Shown here piece by piece: positions 55,029-64,000 of a DNA stretch of 64,000 nucleotides. The stretch lies in contig NZ_CP147251.1 in assembly GCF_017426705.2 (NCBI RefSeq), forward strand, positions 1-64,000. The letters run 5' to 3'. The translations under genes were made by a program, and so were the position numbers. This stretch comes from Enterococcus sp. DIV2402 (GTDB taxonomy: Bacteria > Bacillota > Bacilli > Lactobacillales > Enterococcaceae). Under the pieces are notes generated by a model, which was given only the letters and a program-made list of their open reading frames with translations, was not told the origin of the DNA and made no database searches. The number at the start of each line of letters is the position of its first letter. The first letter of the stretch is position 1.

Positions 55029-56690
55029 TTACAATGTAATACTATCGCTTTTAGATATTTTCATAAATAAAAGTATGGAAGCAACTGTTAGTATCATTAA
55101 AATAGTAGATAATGCTGCTGCAATGCCATAGTTACCACGTAGTACTTCTGTATAAATTGCGACAGTCATCGTTTTTGTTCGGACGTTATACAATAAAATA
55201 GAAGTCGATAATTCAGAAATCATTGTAACCCAAGACAAAATCGCACCTGAGACAATTCCTGGCATCATCATTGGAACAGTAATCTTAAAAAAGGTATTTA
55301 GACGACTGCTTCCTAAACTTTCGGCTGCTTCTTCAATACTTGGAGAAACCTGACTCAAAGAAGCAATTGACGAACGAATGGTGTAAGGCAAACGGCGAAT
55401 CGCTAATGATACAATCATAATAAAAGCTGTACCTGTAATAGAAAGGAAACCTGTGCCTCCAATACCTGTATTAAATGCTGTAATAAAAGCGATACCCATG
55501 ACGGTTCCAGGAACAATATATGGAATCATACTCAATGTATCAATTACTGTGGTAAAAATATTTCGCTTACGAACTGCTAAATAAGAAATAAAGATAGCAA
55601 ACAATACGACAACTACTAAAGCAAGCAAAGGAATACGAATGGTATTTAAAATTGATGACCCCATTCGATTGAATGCTTCACGATAGCTATTCAGTGAATA
55701 CCCAGGTACGAAGACCATTCCTGAAGTTTTCAAGAAAGAGGTATATACAAGATACATTTGAGGTAACACTGCGATAAAAATAGACCCGTAGACAAACAGA
55801 TAAATAAATATACGTTGAATCGTACCCACTTTCTTTGGCTCTATTGAATGTAAAGAATTCATACTGAAGCTGTGTTTATTTGCCACATAACGCTGGATTA
55901 AAAATATAGTCAAGGCTATCATGATGGCAATAATTGCTAAAGCAGATGCAAATGCTGCATCCCCACCAACTTCGCTAATAAACTCTGTATAGACTAATAC
56001 TGGGAAAGTGCGATAGCCTTCTCCAATCAACATTGGTGTTCCAAAATCAGAAAATGCTCGCATAAATACTAGGAGCGCTGCTGCTAGTAATGTTGGTGTC
56101 AGCAAAGGCAAAATAACTTTAAAAATCCGATTCAATCCTCGCGAACCCATACTCTCTGCAGCTTCTAATACTGAATTATCAATACTCTTGAATGCACCCG
56201 CTACATATAAGAAAACTAACGGAAACAACTGTAAGGTAAATACTAGCACAATACCTGTAAATCCATAAATTTCAATTTGAGGAAATCCTAAAACATTCAT
56301 TAAAAATTTTGTGATGACTCCGTTACGTCCTAGTAATAAAATCCAAGAATATGCGCCAACAAACGGTGCTGACATGGATGCAATAATAATCAAAATTTGC
56401 AAAAATTTCTTCCCTTTAAATTGATACATCGAGAAAAAATAAGCCAACGATGTGCCTAAAATGACTGAAAAAATCGTTCCCGTAATCGATACTTTAAAAC
56501 TATTAAGAAGTGTATCTAAGAAATAGCTACGAGAAAAAAATGCGCTAAAATGTTCTAAAGAAAAAGAATTGTCTACAAATAAAGCTTGTCCTAAAATAGT
56601 AACAATCGGATACACTAAAAAAATCAAATAAGTAATAAAAATGATAAAGGAAGAACCTGTCCATATATTAATTTTTTTACGTTCATGCAT
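55029..56690 (-). CDS. ABC importer permease, duplicated FbpB type
   Basis: 553 residues with about twelve membrane helices and two EAA loops, LEAAESMGSRGLNRIFKVIL (about 174-193) and EEAAESLGSSRLNTFFKITV (about 444-463). It is an internally duplicated permease as in iron(III), thiamine or phosphonate importers. It directly follows the ATPase gene with no spacer. The substrate is not set by sequence. Confidence 0.92.
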   Translation of the reverse strand: MHERKKINIWTGSSFIIFITYLIFLVYPIVTILGQALFVDNSFSLEHFSAFFSRSYFLDTLLNSFKVSITGTIFSVILGTSLAYFFSMYQFKGKKFLQILIIIASMSAPFVGAYSWILLLGRNGVITKFLMNVLGFPQIEIYGFTGIVLVFTLQLFPLVFLYVAGAFKSIDNSVLEAAESMGSRGLNRIFKVILPLLTPTLLAAALLVFMRAFSDFGTPMLIGEGYRTFPVLVYTEFISEVGGDAAFASALAIIAIMIALTIFLIQRYVANKHSFSMNSLHSIEPKKVGTIQRIFIYLFVYGSIFIAVLPQMYLVYTSFLKTSGMVFVPGYSLNSYREAFNRMGSSILNTIRIPLLALVVVVLFAIFISYLAVRKRNIFTTVIDTLSMIPYIVPGTVMGIAFITAFNTGIGGTGFLSITGTAFIMIVSLAIRRLPYTIRSSIASLSQVSPSIEEAAESLGSSRLNTFFKITVPMMMPGIVSGAILSWVTMISELSTSILLYNVRTKTMTVAIYTEVLRGNYGIAAALSTILMILTVASILLFMKISKSDSITL

Positions 56691-57773
56691 TTAGCTCTCC
56701 TCCTCTAACAGATTTCGTGAGCCATCTTCATTGAAAACATTGATTTTTTTGATATTGATAGTCAATTTTACTTTGTCTCCTGTTCCCAAATCTTCCGTAA
56801 ACGTTGATTCTTCACTTACTTGAATACGTGAAGCAAAAGGAATATCCATGTAATATTCTGTATTTAATCCTAGATAGATGCTGTCAATGATGGTCGCTTC
56901 AATTTCTCCATCTTCTGTACGAACAAACTCTTCTGGACGGATGCTCACTCTTACTTTTTGATTTTCTTTTTCATTTAGTGCAGGGAACATTAATTGATAG
57001 CCATTACTAAATTGTAGGAATGCTTGTCCTTCTTGATTAATCAATTCAGCTGGGATAATATTCGTACGTCCAATGAAAGTAGCTACAAATTCATTGTATG
57101 GTCGATGGTATAACTCTTTGGGTCTACCAATCTGCTGTATTTCTCCAGAATTCATTACAGCAATCTGATCAGAAATCGCCATCGCTTCTTCTTGATCATG
57201 GGTAACATATACAGTTGTAATTCCTACTTCATGTTGAATTTCACGAATAGCTTGACGCATATCGACACGCAGTTTTGCATCCAGATTACTCAATGGTTCA
57301 TCCATCAATAATACATCTGGATTAACTGCTAACGCCCGTGCTAAAGCCACTCGCTGTTGTTGACCGCCACTTAGTTGTTCTGGTTTTCGGTCTTTAAATT
57401 GATCAATTTGCATCAGTTTTAAATACTTCTCTGTGTTTTTTTCTAACGTATTCGTATCGGCTTTTTTCTGTTTTAAACCGAAAGCTACATTATCTTTTAC
57501 TGATAAATGTGGAAAAATTGCATAGTTTTGGAAAACCATTCCAATATTACGACGACTGGGCTCCATGTTATTAATTCTCTTGTCACCAAAATAAAAGTCG
57601 CCTCCTTCAATTGAATTAAAACCCGCAATCATCCTTAAAAGAGTGGTTTTTCCACATCCGGAAGGTCCTAATAGTGTAAATAATGACCCTTCTGGAATGT
57701 AAACATTTAAATTGTCAATCACTGTGATATCATTATATATTTTCTTCGCATGCTCGATTCTAATCTCACTCAT
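56691..57773 (-). CDS. ABC importer ATP-binding protein (FbpC/PotA type)
   Basis: 360 residues. Walker A GPSGCGKTT, Q-loop VFQNYAIFPHLSV, signature LSGGQQQR, Walker B DVLLMDEPLSNLD, and a C-terminal TOBE-like regulatory domain (about 235-360, with ISIRPEEF-like VSIRPEEF). Typical of iron, spermidine and phosphonate importers. Confidence 0.94.
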   Translation of the reverse strand: MSEIRIEHAKKIYNDITVIDNLNVYIPEGSLFTLLGPSGCGKTTLLRMIAGFNSIEGGDFYFGDKRINNMEPSRRNIGMVFQNYAIFPHLSVKDNVAFGLKQKKADTNTLEKNTEKYLKLMQIDQFKDRKPEQLSGGQQQRVALARALAVNPDVLLMDEPLSNLDAKLRVDMRQAIREIQHEVGITTVYVTHDQEEAMAISDQIAVMNSGEIQQIGRPKELYHRPYNEFVATFIGRTNIIPAELINQEGQAFLQFSNGYQLMFPALNEKENQKVRVSIRPEEFVRTEDGEIEATIIDSIYLGLNTEYYMDIPFASRIQVSEESTFTEDLGTGDKVKLTINIKKINVFNEDGSRNLLEEES

Positions 57774-57786
57774 TCATGTCACCCCG

Positions 57787-58818
57787 TTATCTTGATTGTG
57801 TCTTAATAAAAATGTCATTGTAACGTTTAACTATTTCATCTTTATGTTCCACTACATAGTCATAATCTTCTGTTAAACGTACAATATCATCAATTGGTTT
57901 CATATTGTCACTAGTTTGTGCATCTTGTCGTACTGGACGGTTAGTAGTTGTTGTTCCTAAAACATCTTGAATTTCTTGAGAAATCACGAAATCAACGAAT
58001 TTTTTTGCATTGTCCATATTTTCAGCATTTTTGATGACTGCGACACTTGCTGGTAAGAAAACTGTTCCTTCTTTTGGATAAACAATCTCGACATTTGCCC
58101 CATCATTCAATAGTTTCACTGTTGGATCTTCATAAGATAAGCCTACTGCCATCTCGCCATCTGCGACTGATTTGTATACATTTGATGAACTAGACGTAAT
58201 TTTCCCATCGATTAAAGTAAATAAATCTTCAACGTATTGCCAAGCTTGATCGTTATCATAACCACCTTGTGCAAGTAAGATGTTCGTTAATTGAGAAAAT
58301 GCGCTAGAAGAATTCGCTGGATCTGCTGTAGCAATTTTCCCTTTCAATTCATCATTCAATAAATCACTATAGCCTTCAATTTTCATTCCTTCTGTTAAAT
58401 TAGGATTGATGATTAAAACACTACCATCTAAGGTATAGGGTGTAGAATATCCGGTAGTATTACGATATTCTTCAATAGCATTCTCATCTTCTGGCGAAAC
58501 ATATTCTTCAAATAACTCGCCATGTTGGGCATATTGTGTATGCGAACCACCAAAAATAATATCTGCGACAGGAGCATTTTTCTCACTCTCTAATTTTTTG
58601 AACAATTCACCTGTACCGGCTTGAATCAATTCGACTTTCACACCATATTTCTCTTCAAATGCAGGAACCGTAGCATTAATCAATCCTTCTGAATTTGGAG
58701 AATAAATAACTAAGGTATCACTTTCTCCATTTGTCCCATTTTCTGAATTGCCCTTCCCACAAGCTGCTAAACTCAAAAGTACCATGCTACTTACAATCAA
58801 TTTGTACCATTTTTTCAT
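57787..58818 (-). CDS. ABC importer substrate-binding lipoprotein (iron/phosphonate-type family 1)
   Basis: 343 residues, lipobox LAACGKGN (Cys about residue 20), then LVIYSPNSEGLINATVPAFE, the extracellular solute-binding pattern of FbpA/PhnS-like proteins. Such proteins bind Fe(III), thiamine or 2-aminoethylphosphonate, or serve as sugar-phosphate sensors (HptA) when paired with YesMN-type two-component systems. Here the paired permease and ATPase argue for genuine uptake. Divergent from a YesM/YesN pair. Confidence 0.88.
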   Translation of the reverse strand: MKKWYKLIVSSMVLLSLAACGKGNSENGTNGESDTLVIYSPNSEGLINATVPAFEEKYGVKVELIQAGTGELFKKLESEKNAPVADIIFGGSHTQYAQHGELFEEYVSPEDENAIEEYRNTTGYSTPYTLDGSVLIINPNLTEGMKIEGYSDLLNDELKGKIATADPANSSSAFSQLTNILLAQGGYDNDQAWQYVEDLFTLIDGKITSSSSNVYKSVADGEMAVGLSYEDPTVKLLNDGANVEIVYPKEGTVFLPASVAVIKNAENMDNAKKFVDFVISQEIQDVLGTTTTNRPVRQDAQTSDNMKPIDDIVRLTEDYDYVVEHKDEIVKRYNDIFIKTQSR

Positions 58819-58862
58819 TTGATAATCCCCCTATTAATTAGCTTTTTCATATCATAACTTAA

Positions 58863-58876
58863 ATAAAGCGGTTTCA
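58863..58876 (-). promoter_or_regulatory. cre-like motif overlapping the importer promoter
   Basis: Minus-strand TGAAACCGCTTTAT fits most positions of the cre pattern. It overlaps the TTTTGA (-35) and spacer upstream of TATGAT (58851-58856). A second copy of the core (TTTTGCAACCGCTT) lies at 58918-58931 on the plus strand. Confidence 0.5.
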
Positions 58877-58993
58877 AAACAGGTCTATTCTCTTTATAAT
58901 GAAGAATATTCTACTCTTTTTGCAACCGCTTCCTAAATCGGCTATTTTAGGTTATACTATAACATTGAATTTAATTCTAAAAAGGAGAATTTT

Positions 58994-60643
58994 ATGAAAT
59001 CATCATTTAAAAAAGAGCTGCAACGTGATATTACTATCCGTTTTGGCATCTTATCTATTATCGTTTCCGGTATCTTAATGGTTTTATTTGCTTCTTTGAT
59101 TTTTTTCGTACAAAATTATCAATTAACAACCGAAACCAATAGCATTTCTCAAAAATATAAAGAAATAGAACGTGAAAATTTTCAAGTATTGCAATCGCTA
59201 AACAAACAACTTATTCCTTCTTTTTTGCATGGAAATCGAACAGAGCGGGAACTATTTAGTGAATATTACAGCCAAATTGCTCAAAATGAACAACGAGGTG
59301 AGTTGCTGATTACCGATAATTTAGGAGAGGTGCAATTTACTACCAATGAAAGTTGGACCTCCTCCATGGTAGCTCAAAACTATCTAAAAACCGTGATCTA
59401 TTCTAATCCTTCTTTAGATAAAATGACTCGCATCACGACAGATAGTAATAAAAATCATTATCTCATCTTATTTCAAAAAATAGAGCATGAAAATCAGGTC
59501 GAAGGTTACAGTATTCTTTTTCTAAATGGCAATGATTTTATGCAACAAAATATATCAAACGGGACACAATATGTGATTGCCGATCAATACAACAATGTCT
59601 TTTCGCGTAGTTCCAATCAGTTTATCCAAAGTTCATTAGAGAAAATTGACACCCAAGCTTTGACCGCAGCAAATATTCTATTATTAGATAAACAAATTTT
59701 CTTAACTAACCAAACAGTCTTAACAGAAACGATTACCTTGTATACGTATATTCCTTTTGTCCCAATTCAACTCTTACTTATGTTGATGTTGCTATCCACT
59801 TTTATTTTAACAACAGTATTATTTAGCCAATCTTTCCGTTTAGCCAAAAAAATCGCTGAACGTAATTCTACGTCTATCGATCAATTAGTACGAGAGACCA
59901 ACTTAATCACCCATGGATATAAAACGCAGATTTCTGTTAAAACAGATGACGAATTTGGTTATTTAGCCAACCAAATCAATCATATGCTGAACGAGTTGAA
60001 TCACTTATATGAAAAAATGTTAACTTTAGAAAAACAATCGGTACAATTTGAACGCAAAATGTTAGAAGCCCAATTTAATCCACACTTTTTATATAACACA
60101 TTAGAAACTATTCGCATAACAATCCCTATGATGCCCAAAACATCTATTCAATTAATTCATGCGTTAAATCGGGTCCTAAAGTATAGTATTAGCGAAATCA
60201 ATCAAGAAACCACATTGAAACAAGATTTGTCTATTTTAGAAGATTTTCTAGAAGTAAATAGTATCCGTTTTGAAAAACTAACTTACCAAATCACGTGTGA
60301 CCCCACTCTTGATTCATTAAAAATACCACGTCTTTGTTTATTACCCTTAATTGAAAATTCACTCAAGTACGGAATGAAAGTACGAAATGATTTGTTCATT
60401 CACGTGAATTGTTATCAAATAAGCGGTAAACAAATTTTTGAAATTACAGATAACGGTGTGGGATTTGAACAAGAAGCATTGAAAAACATTCAAAAACAAA
60501 TTCAAAAAAAACATACGCATCATGGTTTAATCAACAGTTATCGTCGATTAGAAATGTTTTTTCATACAGTAAAACTAGATATTACACGGAAAAATGAGCA
60601 AACTATTATTCAATTCATTATTGAGGAGGACCGCAATGTATAA
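58994..60643 (+). CDS. Sensor histidine kinase, YesM type
   Basis: 549 residues. Membrane helix at about 17-42, an extracytoplasmic sensor (about 43-250), a second helix (about 254-275), a HAMP-like linker, His_kinase domain with QFNPHFLYNTLETIRI (His about residue 361) and the N and G boxes PLIENSLKYG and ITDNGVGF. It phosphorylates the YesN-type regulator encoded next (8-bp overlap). Divergent from the ABC importer it probably controls. Confidence 0.93.
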   Translation: MKSSFKKELQRDITIRFGILSIIVSGILMVLFASLIFFVQNYQLTTETNSISQKYKEIERENFQVLQSLNKQLIPSFLHGNRTERELFSEYYSQIAQNEQRGELLITDNLGEVQFTTNESWTSSMVAQNYLKTVIYSNPSLDKMTRITTDSNKNHYLILFQKIEHENQVEGYSILFLNGNDFMQQNISNGTQYVIADQYNNVFSRSSNQFIQSSLEKIDTQALTAANILLLDKQIFLTNQTVLTETITLYTYIPFVPIQLLLMLMLLSTFILTTVLFSQSFRLAKKIAERNSTSIDQLVRETNLITHGYKTQISVKTDDEFGYLANQINHMLNELNHLYEKMLTLEKQSVQFERKMLEAQFNPHFLYNTLETIRITIPMMPKTSIQLIHALNRVLKYSISEINQETTLKQDLSILEDFLEVNSIRFEKLTYQITCDPTLDSLKIPRLCLLPLIENSLKYGMKVRNDLFIHVNCYQISGKQIFEITDNGVGFEQEALKNIQKQIQKKHTHHGLINSYRRLEMFFHTVKLDITRKNEQTIIQFIIEEDRNV

Positions 60644-61391
60644 AGTATTAATTGTCGAAGATGAACATTTAATTCGTAAATGGTTAACGTATACTGTCGA
60701 TTATCAAAGTTTAGGTTTGGTTATTATAGGTGAAGCTGAAAATGGAAAAATTGGCGAAGAAATGATTCGCCAACTAAAACCAGATATTGTACTGACTGAT
60801 ATCAATATGCCTGTATATGATGCCTTTACCATGTTTGAAAATACCAAAGATATCTCTTATCAAAAAATTATTCTATCTGGATACAATGACTTCCTTAATG
60901 CAAAAAAAGCCTTGCAATATGGGGTTCGTAATTTTATTACCAAACCAATTGTAGAAGAAGAACTTTATGACACATTGGTCACGCTTATTTCTGAAATGGA
61001 AGAATCCTCAAATGACGATTCTTTCTATGATGATCGTCAACTTTTACCTAAAGTTATTACCAAAAATAGTGTAGAACAAGAAATCGTGCAATGGATTCAT
61101 CAACACTACGCTGAACGTTTTACCATTGCTGAATTAGCTTATGATTTAGGCTATAGTGAGAGCTATATTTATAAATGTATGAAAGAACATTTAGGAATCA
61201 CCATTAATGACTACCTTAGTCGCTATCGTATTAAAATAGCCATCTATCTGATTCAAAAAGAGCACTCCATTAGAGTTTATGAACTCGCCGAAAAAGTTGG
61301 CTTCTCTGATTACAATTACTTTAACAAGGTGTTCAAAAAATATATGGGCATGACGATCACTGAATTTAAAGATACACGACTGAATCCATAG
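60636..61391 (+). CDS. Response regulator, YesN type (REC-AraC)
   Basis: About 251 residues. Receiver domain with KVLIVEDEHLIRKWL, phospho-Asp in PDIVLTDINMP (about 54) and switch KPI, then an AraC-type DNA-binding domain with FTIAELAYDLGYSESYIYK and VYELAEKVGFSDYNYFNKVF. The start is the ATG at 60636, after GAGGAGG, within the 3' end of the kinase gene. The longer frame from 60594 is not needed. Confidence 0.94.
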   Translation: MYKVLIVEDEHLIRKWLTYTVDYQSLGLVIIGEAENGKIGEEMIRQLKPDIVLTDINMPVYDAFTMFENTKDISYQKIILSGYNDFLNAKKALQYGVRNFITKPIVEEELYDTLVTLISEMEESSNDDSFYDDRQLLPKVITKNSVEQEIVQWIHQHYAERFTIAELAYDLGYSESYIYKCMKEHLGITINDYLSRYRIKIAIYLIQKEHSIRVYELAEKVGFSDYNYFNKVFKKYMGMTITEFKDTRLNP

Positions 61392-61411
61392 TCAAATACT
61401 TGCATTTTCCA

Positions 61412-61465
61412 AATCAAAAAAGTGATAGAATCCTGTCGTTTCAAGGATTCTATCACTTTTTTTGA
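61412..61465. terminator. Bidirectional terminator between convergent operons
   Basis: AAAAAGTGATAGAATCC / GGATTCTATCACTTTTT stem, over 16 bp, with A/T runs on both sides. Confidence 0.9.
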
Positions 61466-61493
61466 TTACTATCGGCTCAGATATATTCAAATC

Positions 61494-62153
61494 TTAGAAA
61501 TGTTCACGTTTATTTCTTAGATCAGCGATGTTTATTTCGCGAAAATCTTGAATAATTTCATCGGCTACTAAATCTTGGACAGGGTATTCAGGATTTGCAA
61601 AGCCAATACAATACATCCCTGCAGCTTTAGCAGCTTTGCTACCATTGCGTGTGTCTTCAAAAACCAAACAGTTTTCAGGGGCAGCTCCTAATAATTCTGC
61701 GGTTCTTAAAAAGACATCTGGTGCTGGTTTAGAATGGACTACTTCTTCACTACTAACGAGTTGTGAAAAATACGATTTCAATCCAAGTTCTGTTAAATTA
61801 TGTTCGATTTCTGATTTGCGAGATGACGAAGCTACGCCCAATTCAAAGCCAGCTGCAGCCAATTTTTTGACAAATTCTTGGACATGAGCAATCGCTCGAA
61901 CACCATCTTGTTGCATCATTTCTTCACGACGATGATTCATTTCTTCAATATACTCATCGACAGAGCGTGGCAATTGTAATTCTTCTTTCATGGTTTGCCA
62001 CATAAAATCCGCAGTTGTTCCCATAAACTGATATTGATAGGATTCTTCCTTCAAATGACCTTCCGCATGCAACATTTCTGTTTTTGAGCGCAAAAAAGTA
62101 TATTCTGAATCAACTAGCACACCATCCATATCAAAAATAATAGTCGTAATCAT
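61494..62153 (-). CDS. HAD-superfamily phosphatase (beta-phosphoglucomutase-like)
   Basis: 219 residues with motif I FDMDGVLVDSEY, a helical cap, motif II ASSSRKSE and the VFEDTRNGSKAAKAAGMY segment (motifs III/IV) usual in the PGMB-like and sugar-phosphatase branch. The start overlaps the stop of the aldolase gene (ATGA), so it is the last gene of the sorbitol PTS operon. It may remove phosphate from toxic sugar phosphates or act as a sugar phosphatase. Confidence 0.88.
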   Translation of the reverse strand: MITTIIFDMDGVLVDSEYTFLRSKTEMLHAEGHLKEESYQYQFMGTTADFMWQTMKEELQLPRSVDEYIEEMNHRREEMMQQDGVRAIAHVQEFVKKLAAAGFELGVASSSRKSEIEHNLTELGLKSYFSQLVSSEEVVHSKPAPDVFLRTAELLGAAPENCLVFEDTRNGSKAAKAAGMYCIGFANPEYPVQDLVADEIIQDFREINIADLRNKREHF

Positions 62154-62830
62154 TTAGATAGCTCCTTAATCGTTTCAACGGTAAAGTTTTCACGCCAATC
62201 ATTATGGAAATCCGTTACAGCTTGTTGAATTGCAGGCATTTTAAATGCTTGAGCAAAAATATCCGGACCTGCAGTTATAGCCTGTGCCCCTCGACGACAA
62301 GCTTGGTTAACTTGAGCAATATTTTTGAAGCTAGCTGCTAAAACCTTACTTGTTGCTTTTGTTCGTGCAATTTCTTCAACTAATGCGCCAATCAAATCTG
62401 CTGCATCAATATTCAAATTTTCCATGCGATTATAATACGGCGCTAAATAATCAGCACCAGCCGCAATTGCTAAATAACCTTGAAATTCAGTATAAATCGC
62501 TGTTGCAGTAATTCGCATTCCTTGTTGTTTTAATTGCTTTATCGCTGTTAAACCCGCTTCATTTACTGGGATTTTAATATAAACTTCTTTCCCCAAATGT
62601 TCGATAATTTCATTAGCGTCACTGATAATTTCTTCCGCCGATTCACCTACTACTTGCACGTGTAAACTAGCTGAACCAATGATATCTTGAATCTCTTTTA
62701 AGTGTGCGTAAAAATCAATTTTACCTGCTTGTTTAAGAATTGTAGGATTAGAGGTTACTCCTGCTAACGGTAGAATAGCTTGATAATAACGAATTTGTTC
62801 TAAATCTACAGTGTCTAACATAAATTCCAT
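62150..62830 (-). CDS. Fructose-6-phosphate aldolase/transaldolase-like protein
   Basis: 226 residues, start MEFMLDTVDLEQIRYY, GVTSNPTILKQAG (about 24), Schiff-base Lys in EVYIKIPVNEAG (about residue 86), and ITATAIYTEFQ. The length fits FSA/TalC-like enzymes rather than full transaldolase. It would split fructose-6-phosphate into dihydroxyacetone and glyceraldehyde-3-phosphate, or the reverse. Encoded in the sorbitol operon between EIIA and the HAD gene. Confidence 0.88.
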   Translation of the reverse strand: MEFMLDTVDLEQIRYYQAILPLAGVTSNPTILKQAGKIDFYAHLKEIQDIIGSASLHVQVVGESAEEIISDANEIIEHLGKEVYIKIPVNEAGLTAIKQLKQQGMRITATAIYTEFQGYLAIAAGADYLAPYYNRMENLNIDAADLIGALVEEIARTKATSKVLAASFKNIAQVNQACRRGAQAITAGPDIFAQAFKMPAIQQAVTDFHNDWRENFTVETIKELSK

Positions 62831-62883
62831 TTTTCGTCTCCTCCATTCGAAAGTCTGGATAGAGTTCTACCCAGACTAATTTT

Positions 62884-63240
62884 TTATTGAATACGAATTG
62901 TACTGCTAATGCTAATTTCTGGCATTGGTTTATCTTCAACATACAATGTTCCTGGTAATTCTGGGGTTGTGGAGCCATCAAATTTAATGGTAATGTGTCC
63001 TAAACTTTCTAAATTTGATAAAACAACATCGCCCACCGAAGTAATTTGATAGTGTTGCTGATCAATCACCAATTCTTGTGTAGTAGTAATAGCACCCTCG
63101 ACTGGATTAACCTCAATATTATAGCAATAATCGGCTAATGTCTCTGGGGCATCTTTACCAAATAAAATCACCATTTTCTCTTCTTTAAATAATTCTGCTT
63201 CTGGTCCAATGGAAAGAACCGTGGTAGTAAATACTGACAT
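62884..63240 (-). CDS. PTS glucitol/sorbitol-specific EIIA
   Basis: 118 residues with VGDVVLSNLESLGHITIKFDG and PELPGTLYV, clear EIIA(Gut) features. Where the E. coli protein has FIHCHGEL with the phosphorylated His43, this sequence reads YNIEVNPVEG without any His in that segment. The only His residues visible are in QQHYQITSVG and ESLGHITI. A His elsewhere may take the phosphate, or the subunit depends on another EIIA. Follows the EIIB/C2 gene. Confidence 0.88.
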   Translation of the reverse strand: MSVFTTTVLSIGPEAELFKEEKMVILFGKDAPETLADYCYNIEVNPVEGAITTTQELVIDQQHYQITSVGDVVLSNLESLGHITIKFDGSTTPELPGTLYVEDKPMPEISISSTIRIQ

Positions 63241-63264
63241 TACTTCTCCTCCTAAAAAACGAAA

Positions 63265-64000
63265 TTAACTGTACAAACCAAAACTTGCTAACCATGCAAC
63301 GACAACACGTGGTACTCCGTTTAAGAAACGAGAGTATAAAACAGCTGGCACACCAACTTCAACTGTTTCTGCTTCAGCTTCTTCTAATCCCAAACCAACA
63401 GGGATAAAGTCACAAGCATTTTGAGTATTAATCGCAAACAATGCAGGTAAAGCTAGCTGTGGTGGAATATTGCCTTTACCGATTTCCACACCAATTAAGG
63501 TTCCGATAACTTGGCTGATAACTGCTCCAGGGCCTAATAAAGGGGATAAAAATGGCAAGGAACACACAAAACCAATAATAATCAATCCAAGCACATTGCC
63601 AGCTAATGGTGCCATAATATTAGCAAAGAAGTTCCCAATTCCTGAGCCTTGAATTACTCCAATCAATAGTGATACAAAGGCCATAAATGGAATAACCGTG
63701 TGAATCATGGTCTGAACACCTTCGCGGGCTGATTGATTAAAGGTTGCAACAACTTTCCCTGCACCCATCCCTATTTTAGCAATGAAGTTTTGTTGTTCAG
63801 CTTTTTGTTCAGTAATTTTTTTACTTGTATCATATTTAAATTCACGTTTTGGCTCTGTTTCAGTCGCTGATACAGTCTGTGTTTGTTCTTCTGTTGCTAA
63901 TGAAATTTGCGCATTACTAACCGCTGATACATAAATATCTTCATTGATATATTGTGCTAAAGGACCACTCTTTCCAGTTGGCACAATATTAATCGTTGGA
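63265..64000 (-). CDS. PTS glucitol/sorbitol-specific EIIBC subunit (partial)
   Basis: About 245 residues; the frame stays open to the window edge. A Gln/Thr/Glu-rich linker (about 35-80) precedes several membrane helices with [20 protein letters not shown] and [19 protein letters not shown]. The C-terminal pattern [20 protein letters not shown] and [18 protein letters not shown] is specific to SrlE-like proteins. The phospho-Cys domain must lie before the window edge. It takes up sorbitol as sorbitol-6-phosphate. Confidence 0.9.
   Translation of the reverse strand, partial: PTINIVPTGKSGPLAQYINEDIYVSAVSNAQISLATEEQTQTVSATETEPKREFKYDTSKKITEQKAEQQNFIAKIGMGAGKVVATFNQSAREGVQTMIHTVIPFMAFVSLLIGVIQGSGIGNFFANIMAPLAGNVLGLIIIGFVCSLPFLSPLLGPGAVISQVIGTLIGVEIGKGNIPPQLALPALFAINTQNACDFIPVGLGLEEAEAETVEVGVPAVLYSRFLNGVPRVVVAWLASFGLYS

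Overview
The window looks like the chromosome of an Enterococcus or a close relative. It has low G+C, strong AAGGAGG ribosome-binding sites, EfrAB-type ABC exporters, an ecsA-ecsB-kinase-trmB block, and a relA-dtd / prmA-rsmE block. I cannot name the species from the sequence alone. No tRNA, rRNA, CRISPR array or complete insertion sequence was seen. One 6S-like RNA was found.

Layout. 0-5.6 kb (minus): a frameshifted ATP-PEP-carboxykinase-like gene cut by the window edge, a DNA-alkyl-cysteine methyltransferase, and an operon of a MacB-type ABC exporter with a kinase-less PASTA protein. 5.9-11.6 kb (minus): mpg, a DUF3013-like gene, prmA, rsmE, relA and dtd; relA has its own promoter and a short leader ending in an intrinsic terminator. 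11.7-15.9 kb: rarA, the 6S-like RNA, a PsiE-like protein, a small membrane protein, a universal stress protein and an AraC-type regulator. 15.9-27.7 kb: an ABC exporter, YitT, a C-S lyase, a HAD phosphatase, two aldo/keto reductases, an esterase, a lipoprotein and several proteins of unknown role. 28.0-31.5 kb (plus): a polar amino acid ABC transporter with an M20 amidohydrolase. 31.6-35.0 kb: a membrane glycosyltransferase carrying a C-terminal MshEN-type domain, convergent with a membrane GGDEF protein. 35.0-40.0 kb (minus): gluconokinase, trmB, a phosphotransferase and ecsBA. 40.2-45.0 kb: a heterodimeric multidrug-type ABC exporter under a TetR regulator with two visible operators.

45.0-48.1 kb is an accessory, decaying patch. 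It holds a frameshifted dienelactone-hydrolase-like gene, a signal-peptide micro-ORF, a broken gene, an unknown secreted protein translationally coupled to an ArsD-like small protein, and the hairpin end of an IS200/IS605-type element. 48.1-53.9 kb (minus) is a complete L-sorbose operon: SorC-type regulator, sorbitol-6-P dehydrogenase, mannose-type PTS EIIA/B/C/D and sorbose-1-P reductase. 54.1 kb is def. 55.0-61.4 kb is an iron/phosphonate-type ABC importer divergent from a YesM/YesN two-component system. 61.5-64.0 kb (minus) is part of a glucitol (sorbitol) PTS operon with a fructose-6-P-aldolase-like enzyme and a HAD phosphatase. The sorbose and sorbitol systems converge on sorbitol-6-phosphate.

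The most interesting candidates are the c-di-GMP-like module (glycosyltransferase-MshEN plus GGDEF) at 31.6-34.9 kb, the secreted protein/ArsD-like pair at 46.5-47.5 kb, the relA leader attenuator, and the frameshift on an A-AAA-AAG heptamer in the PEPCK-like gene.
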